Positions 33,207 through 41,595 of a stretch of 64,000 nt of DNA are shown piece after piece. The stretch's first letter is position 1. Every line of letters begins with the position of its first letter. The position numbers and the translations under genes are program-made. Source of the stretch: CBCOTE01 sp965112965 (GTDB taxonomy: Bacteria; Desulfobacterota; Desulfovibrionia; Desulfovibrionales; Desulfovibrionaceae); the NCBI GenBank assembly GCA_965112965.1, contig CBCOTE010000019.1, positions 62,001 to 126,000 of the forward strand. Direction: 5' to 3'. A model generated the notes under the pieces. It was not told the origin of the DNA and did not search any database. It worked only from the letters and a program-made list of their open reading frames with translations.

Positions 33207-34331
33207 TCAAGGCTTCCAGGGTCCGGTGGCCGGTTCGGGGAAGACCAGGAAGCGACGTCCGAGGAAGTTGAGTGCTAGCACTACTACACAAGACATAGCT
33301 TTTGCGGTCAAAGAAGATAGTCCGGAATTGGCTAGGTAGGTCGTGAGCAATACGTCTACTAGGCAGCTAGACATAACTACCAAACTATAGGTGAAAATTT
33401 CTCCGAAGGTATTCCAGCGAGCCTTGTGTCTGAATAGCAGCTTGATACACAGCCAGTAATTTAATCCGGCTGCGGCTACGCTGGCCAAAGTGGCAGCCAT
33501 GGAGATGCTCCAGTCTGTGGCTAGTGCTGTCCCGAATAGCGTCAGATTGATTAAAGCTGAGACGCCACCGATGAACAGATAGATAATGAACTGGAGAGGT
33601 AAAGGAAGTCTGGGTCCATTATAATGCAGGATACAATAGAGGGCGCGCACTCCGTCCTTCCAGTAAATTTTTTTGCCTTCGGCAAAGGTACGTCCGTGGT
33701 ATGAGATGCCCATCTCCCAGATACGGCCGCGCATCTGGGCTACCTTGGCTACAATTTCTGGCTCGAATCCAAAACGATTCTCTTCGATAAGTACGGATTG
33801 TATGACTTCACGGCGGAAGAGTTTGTAACAGGTTTCCATGTCTGTGAGGTCTAAGTCAGTGAACATGTTGGAGAGGAAGGTTAAAGTGCGGTTAGTGAGG
33901 CTGTGCCAAAAATAAAGCACGCGTCTGGGTTGTCCAGTTAGATAGCGAGAACCGAATACCATGTCGGCACCTTGAGAGACCAGGGGCACGAGTAGATTGC
34001 GTAACTCCATGGGGTTATATTCGAGGTCAGCATCTTGCACTCCTACGAACTCGCCGCGGGCATGAGCAAAGCCAGTACGTAGGGCCGCGCCCTTGCCTTG
34101 GTTCTGGTTATGTTTGAGTACTTGAATTTCGGGGTGATTGCGGACCAGTTCTTGGGCGATTTCGTAGCTACGGTCTTGTGAGCAGTCATCCACGATGATG
34201 ATGTCGAGTGTGAGCATGGCATCCTGGATTTCCAGCACGCGGGCTAGGCAAAACTCAAGCGTCTGCTCTTCGTTATAACAGGGGATGATTAGGCTAAATA
34301 CGAATGGCCGATTAAAAGTAACTTGTTTCAT
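33207..34331 (-). CDS. GT2 glycosyltransferase fused to GtrA-like membrane domain
   Basis: This is a 374-residue fusion. Residues 10-225 are a GT2 (DPM1/GtrB-like) domain that probably loads a hexose onto undecaprenyl phosphate on the cytoplasmic face. It shows FSLIIPCYNEE, IIIVDDCSQD (Asp48, Asp49) and QDADLEYNP (Asp100 and Asp102, the metal site). Residues about 235-365 form four hydrophobic segments of the GtrA/DPMS type (FIIYLFIGGVSALINLTLF onward), proposed to flip the lipid-linked sugar. Together with the downstream membrane transferase this makes a compact Gtr-like pathway. It begins 69 bases after dsrP and could be read through from the dsr operon, or have its own start signal. No clear ribosome site is visible before the ATG. 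Confidence 0.88.
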   Translation of the reverse strand: MKQVTFNRPFVFSLIIPCYNEEQTLEFCLARVLEIQDAMLTLDIIIVDDCSQDRSYEIAQELVRNHPEIQVLKHNQNQGKGAALRTGFAHARGEFVGVQDADLEYNPMELRNLLVPLVSQGADMVFGSRYLTGQPRRVLYFWHSLTNRTLTFLSNMFTDLDLTDMETCYKLFRREVIQSVLIEENRFGFEPEIVAKVAQMRGRIWEMGISYHGRTFAEGKKIYWKDGVRALYCILHYNGPRLPLPLQFIIYLFIGGVSALINLTLFGTALATDWSISMAATLASVAAAGLNYWLCIKLLFRHKARWNTFGEIFTYSLVVMSSCLVDVLLTTYLANSGLSSLTAKAMSCVVVLALNFLGRRFLVFPEPATGPWKP

Positions 34332-34400
34332 AGTATTTTAAAAAAGTAGAGTTCACTCTGTGGAATAAATCTTTATTCGGGTTAGAAGCTTTGGGCCGTG

Positions 34401-35567
34401 CTAGATTTCTAATGTGCTCATTTCTTTTTTAATATTGATTACGATACGCCACAGTACTGTGAGAATTATAGCGCCAGTAGCGTAGATGCCCATGGAGATA
34501 CACAGCTCAGGCACTGTTGGGGTGTAGGGGGTCACGCGCTCGAAAGGGTTTGGGGTGAAGCCGCCCACGAGCAGGCCAATGCCTTTGTCGATCCAAGTAG
34601 CAATGACTAGGAACAGAAGGCTCCAAGGCAATAGATTGTGGTTATCACGTAACTTGGGCGGGATGAGCAGCATTAAACAGGAAATTGCTAGGACTGTAGC
34701 CGTCCACATAAACCCAGTCCACTGGGCATTGTCCTGGAATCCGTTAAATAGGTATATAATGGGATCCATATGGCCAGGAACGTTGGAATAGAAGGCAGTG
34801 AATATTTCTAGCAGAAAAAAGAATACATTTGTACACATAGCATAGGTGATGATCTTAGCCAAGGACTTTATAGCCTCAATGCCTGGTTCAAAATTAGTGA
34901 GTTTTTTAAGTAGCAAGATGAGCAGGAGCAGGATGGCCGGTCCAGAGCAAAAGGCTGAAGCTAAAAAACGGGCAGCCATGATGGCTGTAAACCAATAATG
35001 GCGACCGGGAATGCCGGCGTACAAGAAGGCTGTGACTGTGTGGATACTGAAGGCCCAAACGATGGATAGGTAAATGAAGAACTTAATCCAGTTGGGCGGT
35101 GGTACATCGTTTTTTTCGGCTTGTAAGGTTACCCAGCCTACAAGGAAGTTGATGAACAGATAGCCATTGAGTACGATCATGTCCCAAAACAGGATCGAGC
35201 TCGGGGTGGGATGTAGAATGATGTTCATGGCGCGTTGCGGCTGGCCTAGGTCCACGACGATGAACAGCAGGCACATAGATATGGCAGCTACGGCCATGAA
35301 TTCACCGAGAATAATGATTTTTTTAAATGTTTTGTCATGGTGGAAGTAGTAGGGTAGAACAAGCATCACGGCTGAAGCAGCCACGCCTACGAGGTAGGTA
35401 AACTGGGCTATGTATAAGCCCCAGGTTACGTCGCGGCTCATACCTGTGATCTTGAGGCCTACGGCGAGCTGAACTAGGTAAGTTGAGGCACCGAGCCCGA
35501 CAATTGCGGACAGAAATAATAACCAAATGAAGTAACAGGGTGTGCCTTTGAATGCTTTTTCGATCAT
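34401..35567 (-). CDS. dsrP: DsrP, NrfD-like integral membrane subunit of the Dsr complex
   Basis: DsrP is the polytopic quinone-interacting subunit of DsrMKJOP, which links the membrane quinone pool to cytoplasmic sulfite reduction. The 388-residue protein has about ten hydrophobic segments of the NrfD/PsrC type, starting at about 15-35 (FIWLLFLSAIVGLGASTYLV). Typical loop features include GLYIAQFTYLVGVAAS and a conserved FTPNPFERVTPY near the C-terminus. Length matches the family. The ATG is preceded by AAGGGA and lies ten bases after the dsrO stop, so it is translated with the operon. It is the last dsr gene; the transcript may continue into the glycosyltransferase genes. Confidence 0.95.
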   Translation of the reverse strand: MIEKAFKGTPCYFIWLLFLSAIVGLGASTYLVQLAVGLKITGMSRDVTWGLYIAQFTYLVGVAASAVMLVLPYYFHHDKTFKKIIILGEFMAVAAISMCLLFIVVDLGQPQRAMNIILHPTPSSILFWDMIVLNGYLFINFLVGWVTLQAEKNDVPPPNWIKFFIYLSIVWAFSIHTVTAFLYAGIPGRHYWFTAIMAARFLASAFCSGPAILLLLILLLKKLTNFEPGIEAIKSLAKIITYAMCTNVFFFLLEIFTAFYSNVPGHMDPIIYLFNGFQDNAQWTGFMWTATVLAISCLMLLIPPKLRDNHNLLPWSLLFLVIATWIDKGIGLLVGGFTPNPFERVTPYTPTVPELCISMGIYATGAIILTVLWRIVINIKKEMSTLEI

Positions 35568-35577
35568 TGCGTGTCCC

Positions 35578-36402
35578 TTAAATGATGTAGTACACGCTGG
35601 GCTGAGTGCCGAGCGAGGGCTTGCGGCGGATGGCGAAGTTTTCGCGCAGGGTCTGACGTATTTCGGATTTATTATTTTCTAGGTCACCGAAGACGATTGC
35701 ACCACCCGAGGCTTCGACGCAGGCCGGCAATTTGCCTATGGCTAGACGTTCAGCGCAGAAGGTGCATTTTTCTACCACACCTTGCATGCGGGTAGGGAAT
35801 TCTGGATTGGTTTCAGCAATGTAAGCTCGGGGATCGCCGAAGTTAAAACTGCGGGCACCAAAAGGGCAGGCGGCCATGCAAAAGCGGCAGCCGATGCAGC
35901 GATGATAGTCCATGAGTACCACGCCATCACTTTTGCGTTTATACGTGGCTTTGGTAGGACAAACTCGAACGCAAGGGGGTTGCTCACAATGGTTGCACAG
36001 GAGTAAAAATCGGCGTTTTTTCACAGCTTCGGGCAGGTAGTGAGAAGGGTTATCTGGGAAGGAGGCCGCGTAGTCATCGGTCCAGAGCCACTTCACCTGG
36101 TTTTTAGTGGGCATGTCGTCCGCATCTACGATATTCGGCACGTTATGGATGCTGTGGCAGGCCTTAATAACCTTATTGAACAGGACAGGGTCCTCAAATT
36201 TACGCGTGTCAATAACTATAGCCCAGTGTTTGGCCTTGAGTTCCTTGTCGTTTGAGGTAAACTTTATATTGGACGGCAGGCCGAATATTTGGGCCTGGGC
36301 CTTCCATGTAGCTATAGGAGCGACCATGGCTGCCGTCGTTGTCCCGAAACCCAGGGCCGAAAAGCCTGTAAGTTTTAGAAAGTTTCTTCTGCTCGTCTTC
36401 AT
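35578..36402 (-). CDS. dsrO: DsrO, Tat-exported iron-sulfur subunit of the Dsr complex
   Basis: This 274-residue periplasmic ferredoxin-like protein starts with a twin-arginine signal (SRRNFLKLTGFSALG, Arg5-Arg6) and a hydrophobic stretch to about 30. It carries the cysteine sets for several [4Fe-4S] clusters: CNHCEQPPCVRVC, then CIGCRFCMAAC and CTFCAERLAIGKLPAC. It pairs with DsrP and DsrJ on the outer face of the membrane. Its ATG overlaps the dsrJ stop (TAATG), with AAGGGGAA as ribosome site, so translation is coupled. Length and order are those of a functional DsrO. Confidence 0.95.
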   Translation of the reverse strand: MKTSRRNFLKLTGFSALGFGTTTAAMVAPIATWKAQAQIFGLPSNIKFTSNDKELKAKHWAIVIDTRKFEDPVLFNKVIKACHSIHNVPNIVDADDMPTKNQVKWLWTDDYAASFPDNPSHYLPEAVKKRRFLLLCNHCEQPPCVRVCPTKATYKRKSDGVVLMDYHRCIGCRFCMAACPFGARSFNFGDPRAYIAETNPEFPTRMQGVVEKCTFCAERLAIGKLPACVEASGGAIVFGDLENNKSEIRQTLRENFAIRRKPSLGTQPSVYYII

Positions 36403-36782
36403 TATTGGTTCCCCTTTGGCTCAATATGACAGGTCCAGCAGTATGGGGATACGCTAGCGGTATTGTGGCATTTATCGCAAAATTCTACTTTATTAATGTG
36501 GCACTTCATGCAGGTATTCTGCAGGCTCATGTTCCATTTTTTGCCCGTCGAGGCGACATACACTCTTTGTCCATCACGTAAAACCTTATCTCGCCAGAGG
36601 TTGAGAATTCGCATATGTTCGGAGCGCATGGTCTCTTTAGTTTCAATACACTCTTTCTGATCGGACGGCAGCTTGATGTTTGGCTTGGTATAGGAGACTT
36701 TGGCTAGGTTGAGCCAAAAAGGGGAGGTTATTAGGGCGAGAAAAATGGCTAGCCCAGGGATAATATATTTATTATTGTACAT
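36402..36782 (-). CDS. dsrJ: DsrJ, triheme cytochrome c subunit of the Dsr complex
   Basis: This 126-residue periplasmic cytochrome is anchored by an uncleaved N-terminal helix (about 5-25). Three CxxCH heme sites lie at 91-95 (CMKCH), 102-106 (CDKCH) and 115-119 (CWTCH). A lone Cys45 (QKECIE) corresponds to the conserved cysteine proposed as a distal heme ligand in characterised DsrJ. His and Met residues in the SEHMRILNLWRD segment follow. The start overlaps the dsrK stop and the stop overlaps the dsrO start, the tight coupling expected in this operon. All redox residues are kept even though much of the surrounding genome is broken. Confidence 0.95.
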   Translation of the reverse strand: MYNNKYIIPGLAIFLALITSPFWLNLAKVSYTKPNIKLPSDQKECIETKETMRSEHMRILNLWRDKVLRDGQRVYVASTGKKWNMSLQNTCMKCHINKVEFCDKCHNTASVSPYCWTCHIEPKGNQ

Positions 36783-38395
36783 TAATCCTTTTCCTCGATA
36801 TTTGGCAAGCTTTCCTGCCGCAGATCCATAGTCCGCTTGGATTCATCCTTCATGACTAAGGCATTGCCTACGAGCTCGTGCATGCCTGCGATGTCAACGC
36901 CCGGAGCCCAGTAGTTGGCTAAGGGCAATAGAGTGGCCCGGTCGATAGCGCAGATGCAGGCCATCATATTCACCCCATATCTGTTTTGTACATACTTAAG
37001 GGCATTGCCGCGAGGCAGGGCGCCACGCATTCGGAGCTCCATAATTTCCTCAGTATTGAGGCCGGAGCCACCGGCGCAACAAAAAGTCTGTTCACGGATA
37101 GTGCCTTCAGGCATGTCGTAGTAGTTGTTGCATACGGCCCGTAGGACTTCTCGGGGCTCCTCAAAAAGTCCCATGGCCCGGGCAGGATTACACGAATCGT
37201 GAAATGTGACCGTAAGGTGGTCGTTGCGGCTGGGGTCAAGCTGGATTTTTTTATGTTTTATGAGATCTGCGGTGAATTCGGCAATGTGGACTACCTTGGT
37301 GCCGGCAGCCCGGTCAAAAATTGTACCGGTGATGGGGTTTTTCGGCACCTCCATTTTTGGAGGGGTTGGGCCGTTCATAGTTTCCATATATTGGTTGATT
37401 ACGCGCCACATGTGGCCGCATTCACCGCCCAGGATCCACTTGACGCCCAGGCGCTCGGCTTCGGCGTACATCTTGGCGTTGAGCTTTTTCATTGTGTCGG
37501 AATTGGCGAAGAGCCCGAAATTGCCGCCTTCGGAGGCATAAGTACTGATGGTATAGTCTAGGCCTAGCTCATGGAAGAGCATGAGATAGCCCATATAGGT
37601 GTATACGCCTGGATCAGCAAAAGCGTCGCCTGAGGGAGTTATGAATAAAATTTCGTGACCTTTCTCATTGAAAGGGGGGTTGATCTTGATCCCAGTGATG
37701 ATTTTGATATCGTCGCACAGGAATTCGATGATTTCTTTGTAGGAATGCGGCTGGATACCTAGATGGTTACCGGTGCGATTGCAGTTACGGGCCGGCTCCA
37801 GGATCCAGTTAATATTGATACCGAGCAGGTGCAGCATTTCACGGGCCATCATCGTCACCTCGGCTGTGTCGATGCCGTATGGGCAGAACAGCGAGCATCG
37901 GCGGCACTCTGTGCACTGGTAGAAGTAGTAGAACCACTCTTTAATGACGTCAATGGTCAGCGGACGGCCACCGGCCAGACGGCCTAGGATTTTGCCCACA
38001 GCGGTGAAGTCATTACGATAGATCGAGCGTATGAGTTCAGCGCGCAGTACGGGCATATTTTTTGGGTCACCCGAGCCGATATAGTAGTGGCACTTGTCCG
38101 CACAGGCGCCGCAGCGCACGCAAATGTCCATGAATAGTTTGAAAGAACGGTATTTTTCTAGACGTTCTTTCATGCCCTTGCGAATGATGTCCCGCCATTC
38201 TTCAGGCAGGAGCCAGTCTTCGTCTTCCGGGGACCACTGCCGCGGGTTTGGGAAACCGAGTTCTTTCACTACGTCAATTTTGCCGGGATAGCAAAATTTT
38301 CCGGTGACAATTTTTGGCTTGGTATCCATCCAGTGCGACTGGGGCACCGAATAGTCAAATTTGAGCAATTCTTCCGGAGAAGGTATTTTAGTCAT
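36782..38395 (-). CDS. dsrK: DsrK, HdrD-like catalytic iron-sulfur subunit
   Basis: DsrK is the cytoplasmic subunit thought to reduce the DsrC trisulfide. The 537-residue sequence has two [4Fe-4S] motifs, CVRCGACADKC (Cys92, 95, 98, 102) and CTECRRCSLFC (Cys161, 164, 167, 171). It also has HdrD-type CCG segments: GGECGHMW near 320, DSCNPARAMGLFEEPREVL, then FCCAGGSG. These bind the special catalytic cluster that cycles disulfides. The start has AAGGAG seven bases upstream and lies nine bases after dsrM. It forms the DsrMK core with the heme b subunit and is complete. Confidence 0.96.
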   Translation of the reverse strand: MTKIPSPEELLKFDYSVPQSHWMDTKPKIVTGKFCYPGKIDVVKELGFPNPRQWSPEDEDWLLPEEWRDIIRKGMKERLEKYRSFKLFMDICVRCGACADKCHYYIGSGDPKNMPVLRAELIRSIYRNDFTAVGKILGRLAGGRPLTIDVIKEWFYYFYQCTECRRCSLFCPYGIDTAEVTMMAREMLHLLGININWILEPARNCNRTGNHLGIQPHSYKEIIEFLCDDIKIITGIKINPPFNEKGHEILFITPSGDAFADPGVYTYMGYLMLFHELGLDYTISTYASEGGNFGLFANSDTMKKLNAKMYAEAERLGVKWILGGECGHMWRVINQYMETMNGPTPPKMEVPKNPITGTIFDRAAGTKVVHIAEFTADLIKHKKIQLDPSRNDHLTVTFHDSCNPARAMGLFEEPREVLRAVCNNYYDMPEGTIREQTFCCAGGSGLNTEEIMELRMRGALPRGNALKYVQNRYGVNMMACICAIDRATLLPLANYWAPGVDIAGMHELVGNALVMKDESKRTMDLRQESLPNIEEKD

Positions 38396-38404
38396 AGTCG
38401 CTCC

Positions 38405-39415
38405 TTATTCGGCTGCAGTCTCGGCAGGCTGTTTTTCGACGGGCAGGCCTGCTTCGATCATCAACTCACGGAAGTCATCTTCGTAGATTTCGTAGGTATA
38501 GAATTTTTTAGGCGGATTCCAAGGATTTTTATGGTGCCTCACGCGTGAATTATTGGGTAGGTTTCGAGTAGGGGAAAGAAATACACCGCCAAGATGCATG
38601 AGCTTGGAGAAAGGGAAGTAGGCCATGAGGACGCTGACAAGGAAGATATGCATATAGAAGATGGCACTCACACCCTCGGCAACGGTTGGTTTGAGGGTGA
38701 CTAAACTCATGGTCAAAACTTTCACCATAGAGATGTCGGTTTTGCTAAAGTAACGCATCCAGATGCCGGAGCCGCAGATGCCTAGGATCAGCATTAGCGG
38801 GAAGTAATCTGCTGCCAGTGAGATGTAGTTGATTTTTTGAGAGAATAGTCGTCGTCCGAGTAAAAAGAGCAGGGCCGTACAGATGACTATGTCGGTTTGG
38901 TACATACGCGGCACTCCCACTTGAAACAGACCATCCAAAACCTCGATGACTTTGATGCAACAAGGGACTGGCTCTAGGAATAGACGTAAGTGGCGCAGTA
39001 CAATGGTTAGTAAAGCGTAGTGGAATAGCATTGCAAAGAACCATAGCCATTTGGCCGAGTTGTAAACTATCTTGGGGCCAGGGAGGCGGTACATGGTGGT
39101 GTTACGGAATAGTGATCGGAAGAGTCCGATCTCTAGGACCATGCGTACAGCGGTCCAGCCGGCATTGGGTGGATTATCCAATGGGCTGTATTTGATCCAA
39201 GGCAGTGATTGCTGCTGACTGCTAGTTGTGGTGATATTGAATGGAACAGGCGTCTTAGCCCAATTGATGATGCGGGCAGCAAAGCCGAGTAGAAATACTA
39301 CGAAAGTGACGTAAGGAATTACGATACCAAAGAGCGACGTCAATCCTTGCTGCGCTCCCCAGTATGCGCCGTATCCAAGGGCCAGGACAGCGATTAAGGG
39401 GATGAATACAGCCAT
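38405..39415 (-). CDS. dsrM: DsrM, NarI-like cytochrome b subunit
   Basis: This 336-residue inner-membrane protein transfers electrons between menaquinone and DsrK. It has about five to six hydrophobic helices (residues 2-20, 28-47, 122-140, 175-190, 203-222 and 249-270). Candidate heme ligands are in LFHYALLTIVLRHLRLF and in IFYMHIFLVSVLMAYF with a following LMHLGG, as in NarI-type bis-heme cytochromes. The C-terminus is soluble and acidic. A GAGG eight bases before the ATG supports the start. It is the first dsr gene, 24 bases after the RsbRD-like gene, and probably shares its promoter. Confidence 0.95.
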   Translation of the reverse strand: MAVFIPLIAVLALGYGAYWGAQQGLTSLFGIVIPYVTFVVFLLGFAARIINWAKTPVPFNITTTSSQQQSLPWIKYSPLDNPPNAGWTAVRMVLEIGLFRSLFRNTTMYRLPGPKIVYNSAKWLWFFAMLFHYALLTIVLRHLRLFLEPVPCCIKVIEVLDGLFQVGVPRMYQTDIVICTALLFLLGRRLFSQKINYISLAADYFPLMLILGICGSGIWMRYFSKTDISMVKVLTMSLVTLKPTVAEGVSAIFYMHIFLVSVLMAYFPFSKLMHLGGVFLSPTRNLPNNSRVRHHKNPWNPPKKFYTYEIYEDDFRELMIEAGLPVEKQPAETAAE

Positions 39416-39439
39416 ACATCTTACCTCGCTTAGTTGGAA

Positions 39440-40018
39440 TTATTTTTTTGTCTCTGGATCCTCTGCCTGGACAGTGCCATGTTTCTGAGCCAGCCGAAGC
39501 AGGCTATGATGCTGTCGTTTGATTTCTTCGATACGCATAGTAGCCAGTTCTTCGCGGCAATGGGTGAAGCAGTTAAATGCTAGAAGCACTAAGCTATCGA
39601 TTTTTGTTTCGAATTGTAAAAAATCTTGGACTAGTACTTCTAAGGTCGAGGTTTTGTCGAGTAGTTCTCGGAGGATTGATTTGAGCAGAAAGAACACGCC
39701 TACCGCACCAGCTGGAGTAAAATTTTGTACCGCGCGAATGCGGATGAGGTCGTCGATAGCCATGTTGATGCCGACTAGAGAATTATAGGGTTGGGTGGTT
39801 TCGTTCGGTTTATCGTCGGCGACATCGGCAACTAGTTCATTTACAATCTGTTTTACGGCCAATATGGTACGATAGGCAACGGGATTGCAAAATTTGTCTT
39901 GCTGTTTGCGCATGAATCCCACGGTTTCCAAAGGATAGGTTTTAAAAATAGCGTCGGTCCAGCGCTGGACGATAACGTCATTCTGTTCACGTAGTAACTC
40001 CATGAGACTCATAGGCAT
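39440..40018 (-). CDS. RsbRD N-terminal-domain protein leading the dsr operon
   Basis: This 192-residue soluble helical protein resembles the RsbT co-antagonist RsbRD N-terminal domain (globin-like sensor fold, Pfam RsbRD_N). Helical blocks include LMELLREQNDVIVQRWTDAI, the DDLIRIRAVQNFTP segment and VFFLLKSILRELL. No STAS domain follows, so it is a stand-alone sensor-type domain. In Desulfovibrio a protein of this kind sits directly before dsrM, and here the spacing is 24 bases. It may sense a redox or ligand signal for the Dsr complex, but its function is not established. GGAGA lies before the ATG. It is the first gene behind a perfect promoter (40049-40077). Retention in a decaying genome argues that it matters for the complex. 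Confidence 0.85.
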   Translation of the reverse strand: MPMSLMELLREQNDVIVQRWTDAIFKTYPLETVGFMRKQQDKFCNPVAYRTILAVKQIVNELVADVADDKPNETTQPYNSLVGINMAIDDLIRIRAVQNFTPAGAVGVFFLLKSILRELLDKTSTLEVLVQDFLQFETKIDSLVLLAFNCFTHCREELATMRIEEIKRQHHSLLRLAQKHGTVQAEDPETKK

Positions 40019-40031
40019 TATATGTCTCCAA

Positions 40032-40069
40032 AGGCAAAAAATAAATATATTATAAAAAATTTTTTGCCT
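40032..40069. promoter_or_regulatory. 11-bp inverted repeat spanning the dsr promoter -10 (candidate operator)
   Basis: AGGCAAAAAAT (40032-40042) and its exact reverse complement (40059-40069) flank a 16-base centre that holds the -10 element of the dsr operon promoter. A dyad of this size centred on the -10 and running past the start point is the classic position for a repressor. Alternatively the arms could pair in RNA or act as a terminator for transcripts arriving on either strand. The arms are A/T-rich, but the GGC/GCC ends make pure chance less likely. Confidence 0.55.
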
Positions 40070-40077
40070 GTTGTCAA
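40049..40077 (-). promoter_or_regulatory. Perfect sigma-70 promoter of the RsbRD-dsrMKJOP operon
   Basis: On the minus strand, TTGACA (40072-40077) is followed by exactly 17 bases and TATAAT (40049-40054), both hexamers full consensus with optimal spacing. Transcription would start near 40042, giving a leader of about 24 bases to the ATG at 40018. No other gene in the window shows a comparable promoter. An inverted repeat overlaps the -10. Confidence 0.85.
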
Positions 40078-41519
40078 AAAAAAGAATGATTTTGAACTAG
40101 CCGACCTGAGTTTCTCAGAGAGGCCGCAGACCACGACCTTGCTAGGACAGTCCGGATTTCACTCGGTTGGATAGTTCGCTATATCAGCCAGAGCTGGTCG
40201 TGGAGTGTCCGCTGCTCATCACTGAGAATTAGGATACAGCCTATAAAAAAAACATGACGTCAAAATATTTAGGTATTACAAGTGAGTTGGCCAGGCCGGC
40301 TAAGGTTGCTAGGAGACTTGAGGCTGCTTAATAGCGTAATACGCCAATGGGTTGAGCGTAATTGATCGAAGAGATACTGGAGGGTCCGCTCATAAGTTAT
40401 TTTTCGAGGGCATGGTGCCATTGAAGGTTTTTGTGGATCTGTAGACTATAGAGAATGCGGCAGATGCAGATAAGGATAGAGCCTTGCACTCCTTCATTAG
40501 GGGCCCGGGTGCTCTGTCTGAGCTGGCTACCACACAACCCGCCAAGCCGTTGGCCAATTCATCGAAGAAGACGCTCAACAAGTTGCCGTCCATCACTTAT
40601 AAAGTATCATAACCGCAGCATTGGCTGAAGCCAATGTATTTTGGTACAGCGCATTCTCTACGTCGACGGTATTTAAAGATTGAGTGGTGCTCATACATTA
40701 AGTCCAGCACGTGGGCTATGCTGCGCAATGTGGACAGTTTGACTTCTTTAAGAGGCAACGTAGATCTGTGTGGATGATGCTAGTTTTTTGTATAAAATTG
40801 GCTACTATATTGCGCACTATTTGTTACTGCTGGAGTTGAGAGATCGGTAGACAGGGGTGAATGAACCCCCTGATTTCTGTCTTAGGTTATGAGGTATTGG
40901 TGGTGCGGGTTGGTAGTGTACCGCATTTGTTGGCGTTTATATCCAGGATACCCAGGATGGTGCTTATAGCCGCTCATTGCCTGGTGTCGAGGCCTCGCTA
41001 AAGGTGTCTATGTAGCTTAAGTGGCTTGGATTAATAGTTTTTTTAATATTGCGTGAATTAGAAAAAAAGTGTAAATATAATTTTAAATGTAATTCATGTC
41101 TGTGATTTTAAGCTATAGGCCGTGCTTGAGACACTTAGCTCACGACGATAGCCGGCTCGCTTGTATCAGTGGTCTCTTAGATAGTCAGGATGTTCGGCAT
41201 ATGCATACTATGGAATTCAGTGTATTTTATGTCATAACAATTGTCCTTTAGGTAGGCCTAGATGCTGGCGTGATGAATTTGTAAGAACAATCCGCGCCAG
41301 TGAATAAATCAGCCGTTCTGTCTAGAAAATAAGTACTATACCAATGCAAAATTTTTTAGGCGGCAAACATGGTGACCCAGATTCGCGTAATACGGATAGT
41401 GTTTTATTTTGTTTGTTGATGACGTAGAGCGGCGATACTGCTTAGGACATCAAGAAAATATGAAAAAATCTTGTCAACTAAGGATAAAAAACTGGTACTA
41501 ATATATGTCTTTTTTTGAT
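40078..41519. other. Gene-free decayed DNA between dsr promoter and tRNA-Ala
   Basis: No intact gene. The minus strand at 40390-40596 is open and protein-like (NLLSVFFDELANGLAG, ASSDRAPGPLMKECKA). It continues after a stop and frameshift as RTLQYLFDQLRSTHWRIT at about 40330-40385, so a dead gene upstream of the dsr operon is likely. I cannot name it. The remaining 40600-41470 shows nothing recognisable. Confidence 0.5.
41471..41504 (+). promoter_or_regulatory. Possible tRNA-Ala promoter
   Basis: TTGTCA (41471-41476) matches five of six -35 positions. The following A/T-rich TACTAATAT (41496-41504) could provide a -10, but the spacing is 19 or more bases and the hexamer match is poor. It is listed because a tRNA gene directly follows and no other signal is near. 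Confidence 0.3.
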
Positions 41520-41595
41520 GGGGACGTAGCTCAGTAGGGAGAGCGATGTGTTCGCAACGCATAGGCCGTGGGTTCGAATCCCATCGTCTCCACCA
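41520..41595 (+). tRNA. tRNA-Ala (anticodon CGC)
   Basis: A complete 76-base cloverleaf. The acceptor stem is GGGGACG/CGTCTCC with the G3:U70 pair that defines alanine tRNAs, the D arm is GCTC/GAGC, and the anticodon stem is ATGTG/CGCAT with loop TTCGCAA. The anticodon CGC is at 41553-41555 and reads GCG. The T arm is GTGGG-TTCGAAT-CCCAT, the discriminator is A and the CCA end is encoded. It lies alone, with A7 directly after the CCA and a T7 run 25 bases later that may end transcription. Confidence 0.97.
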
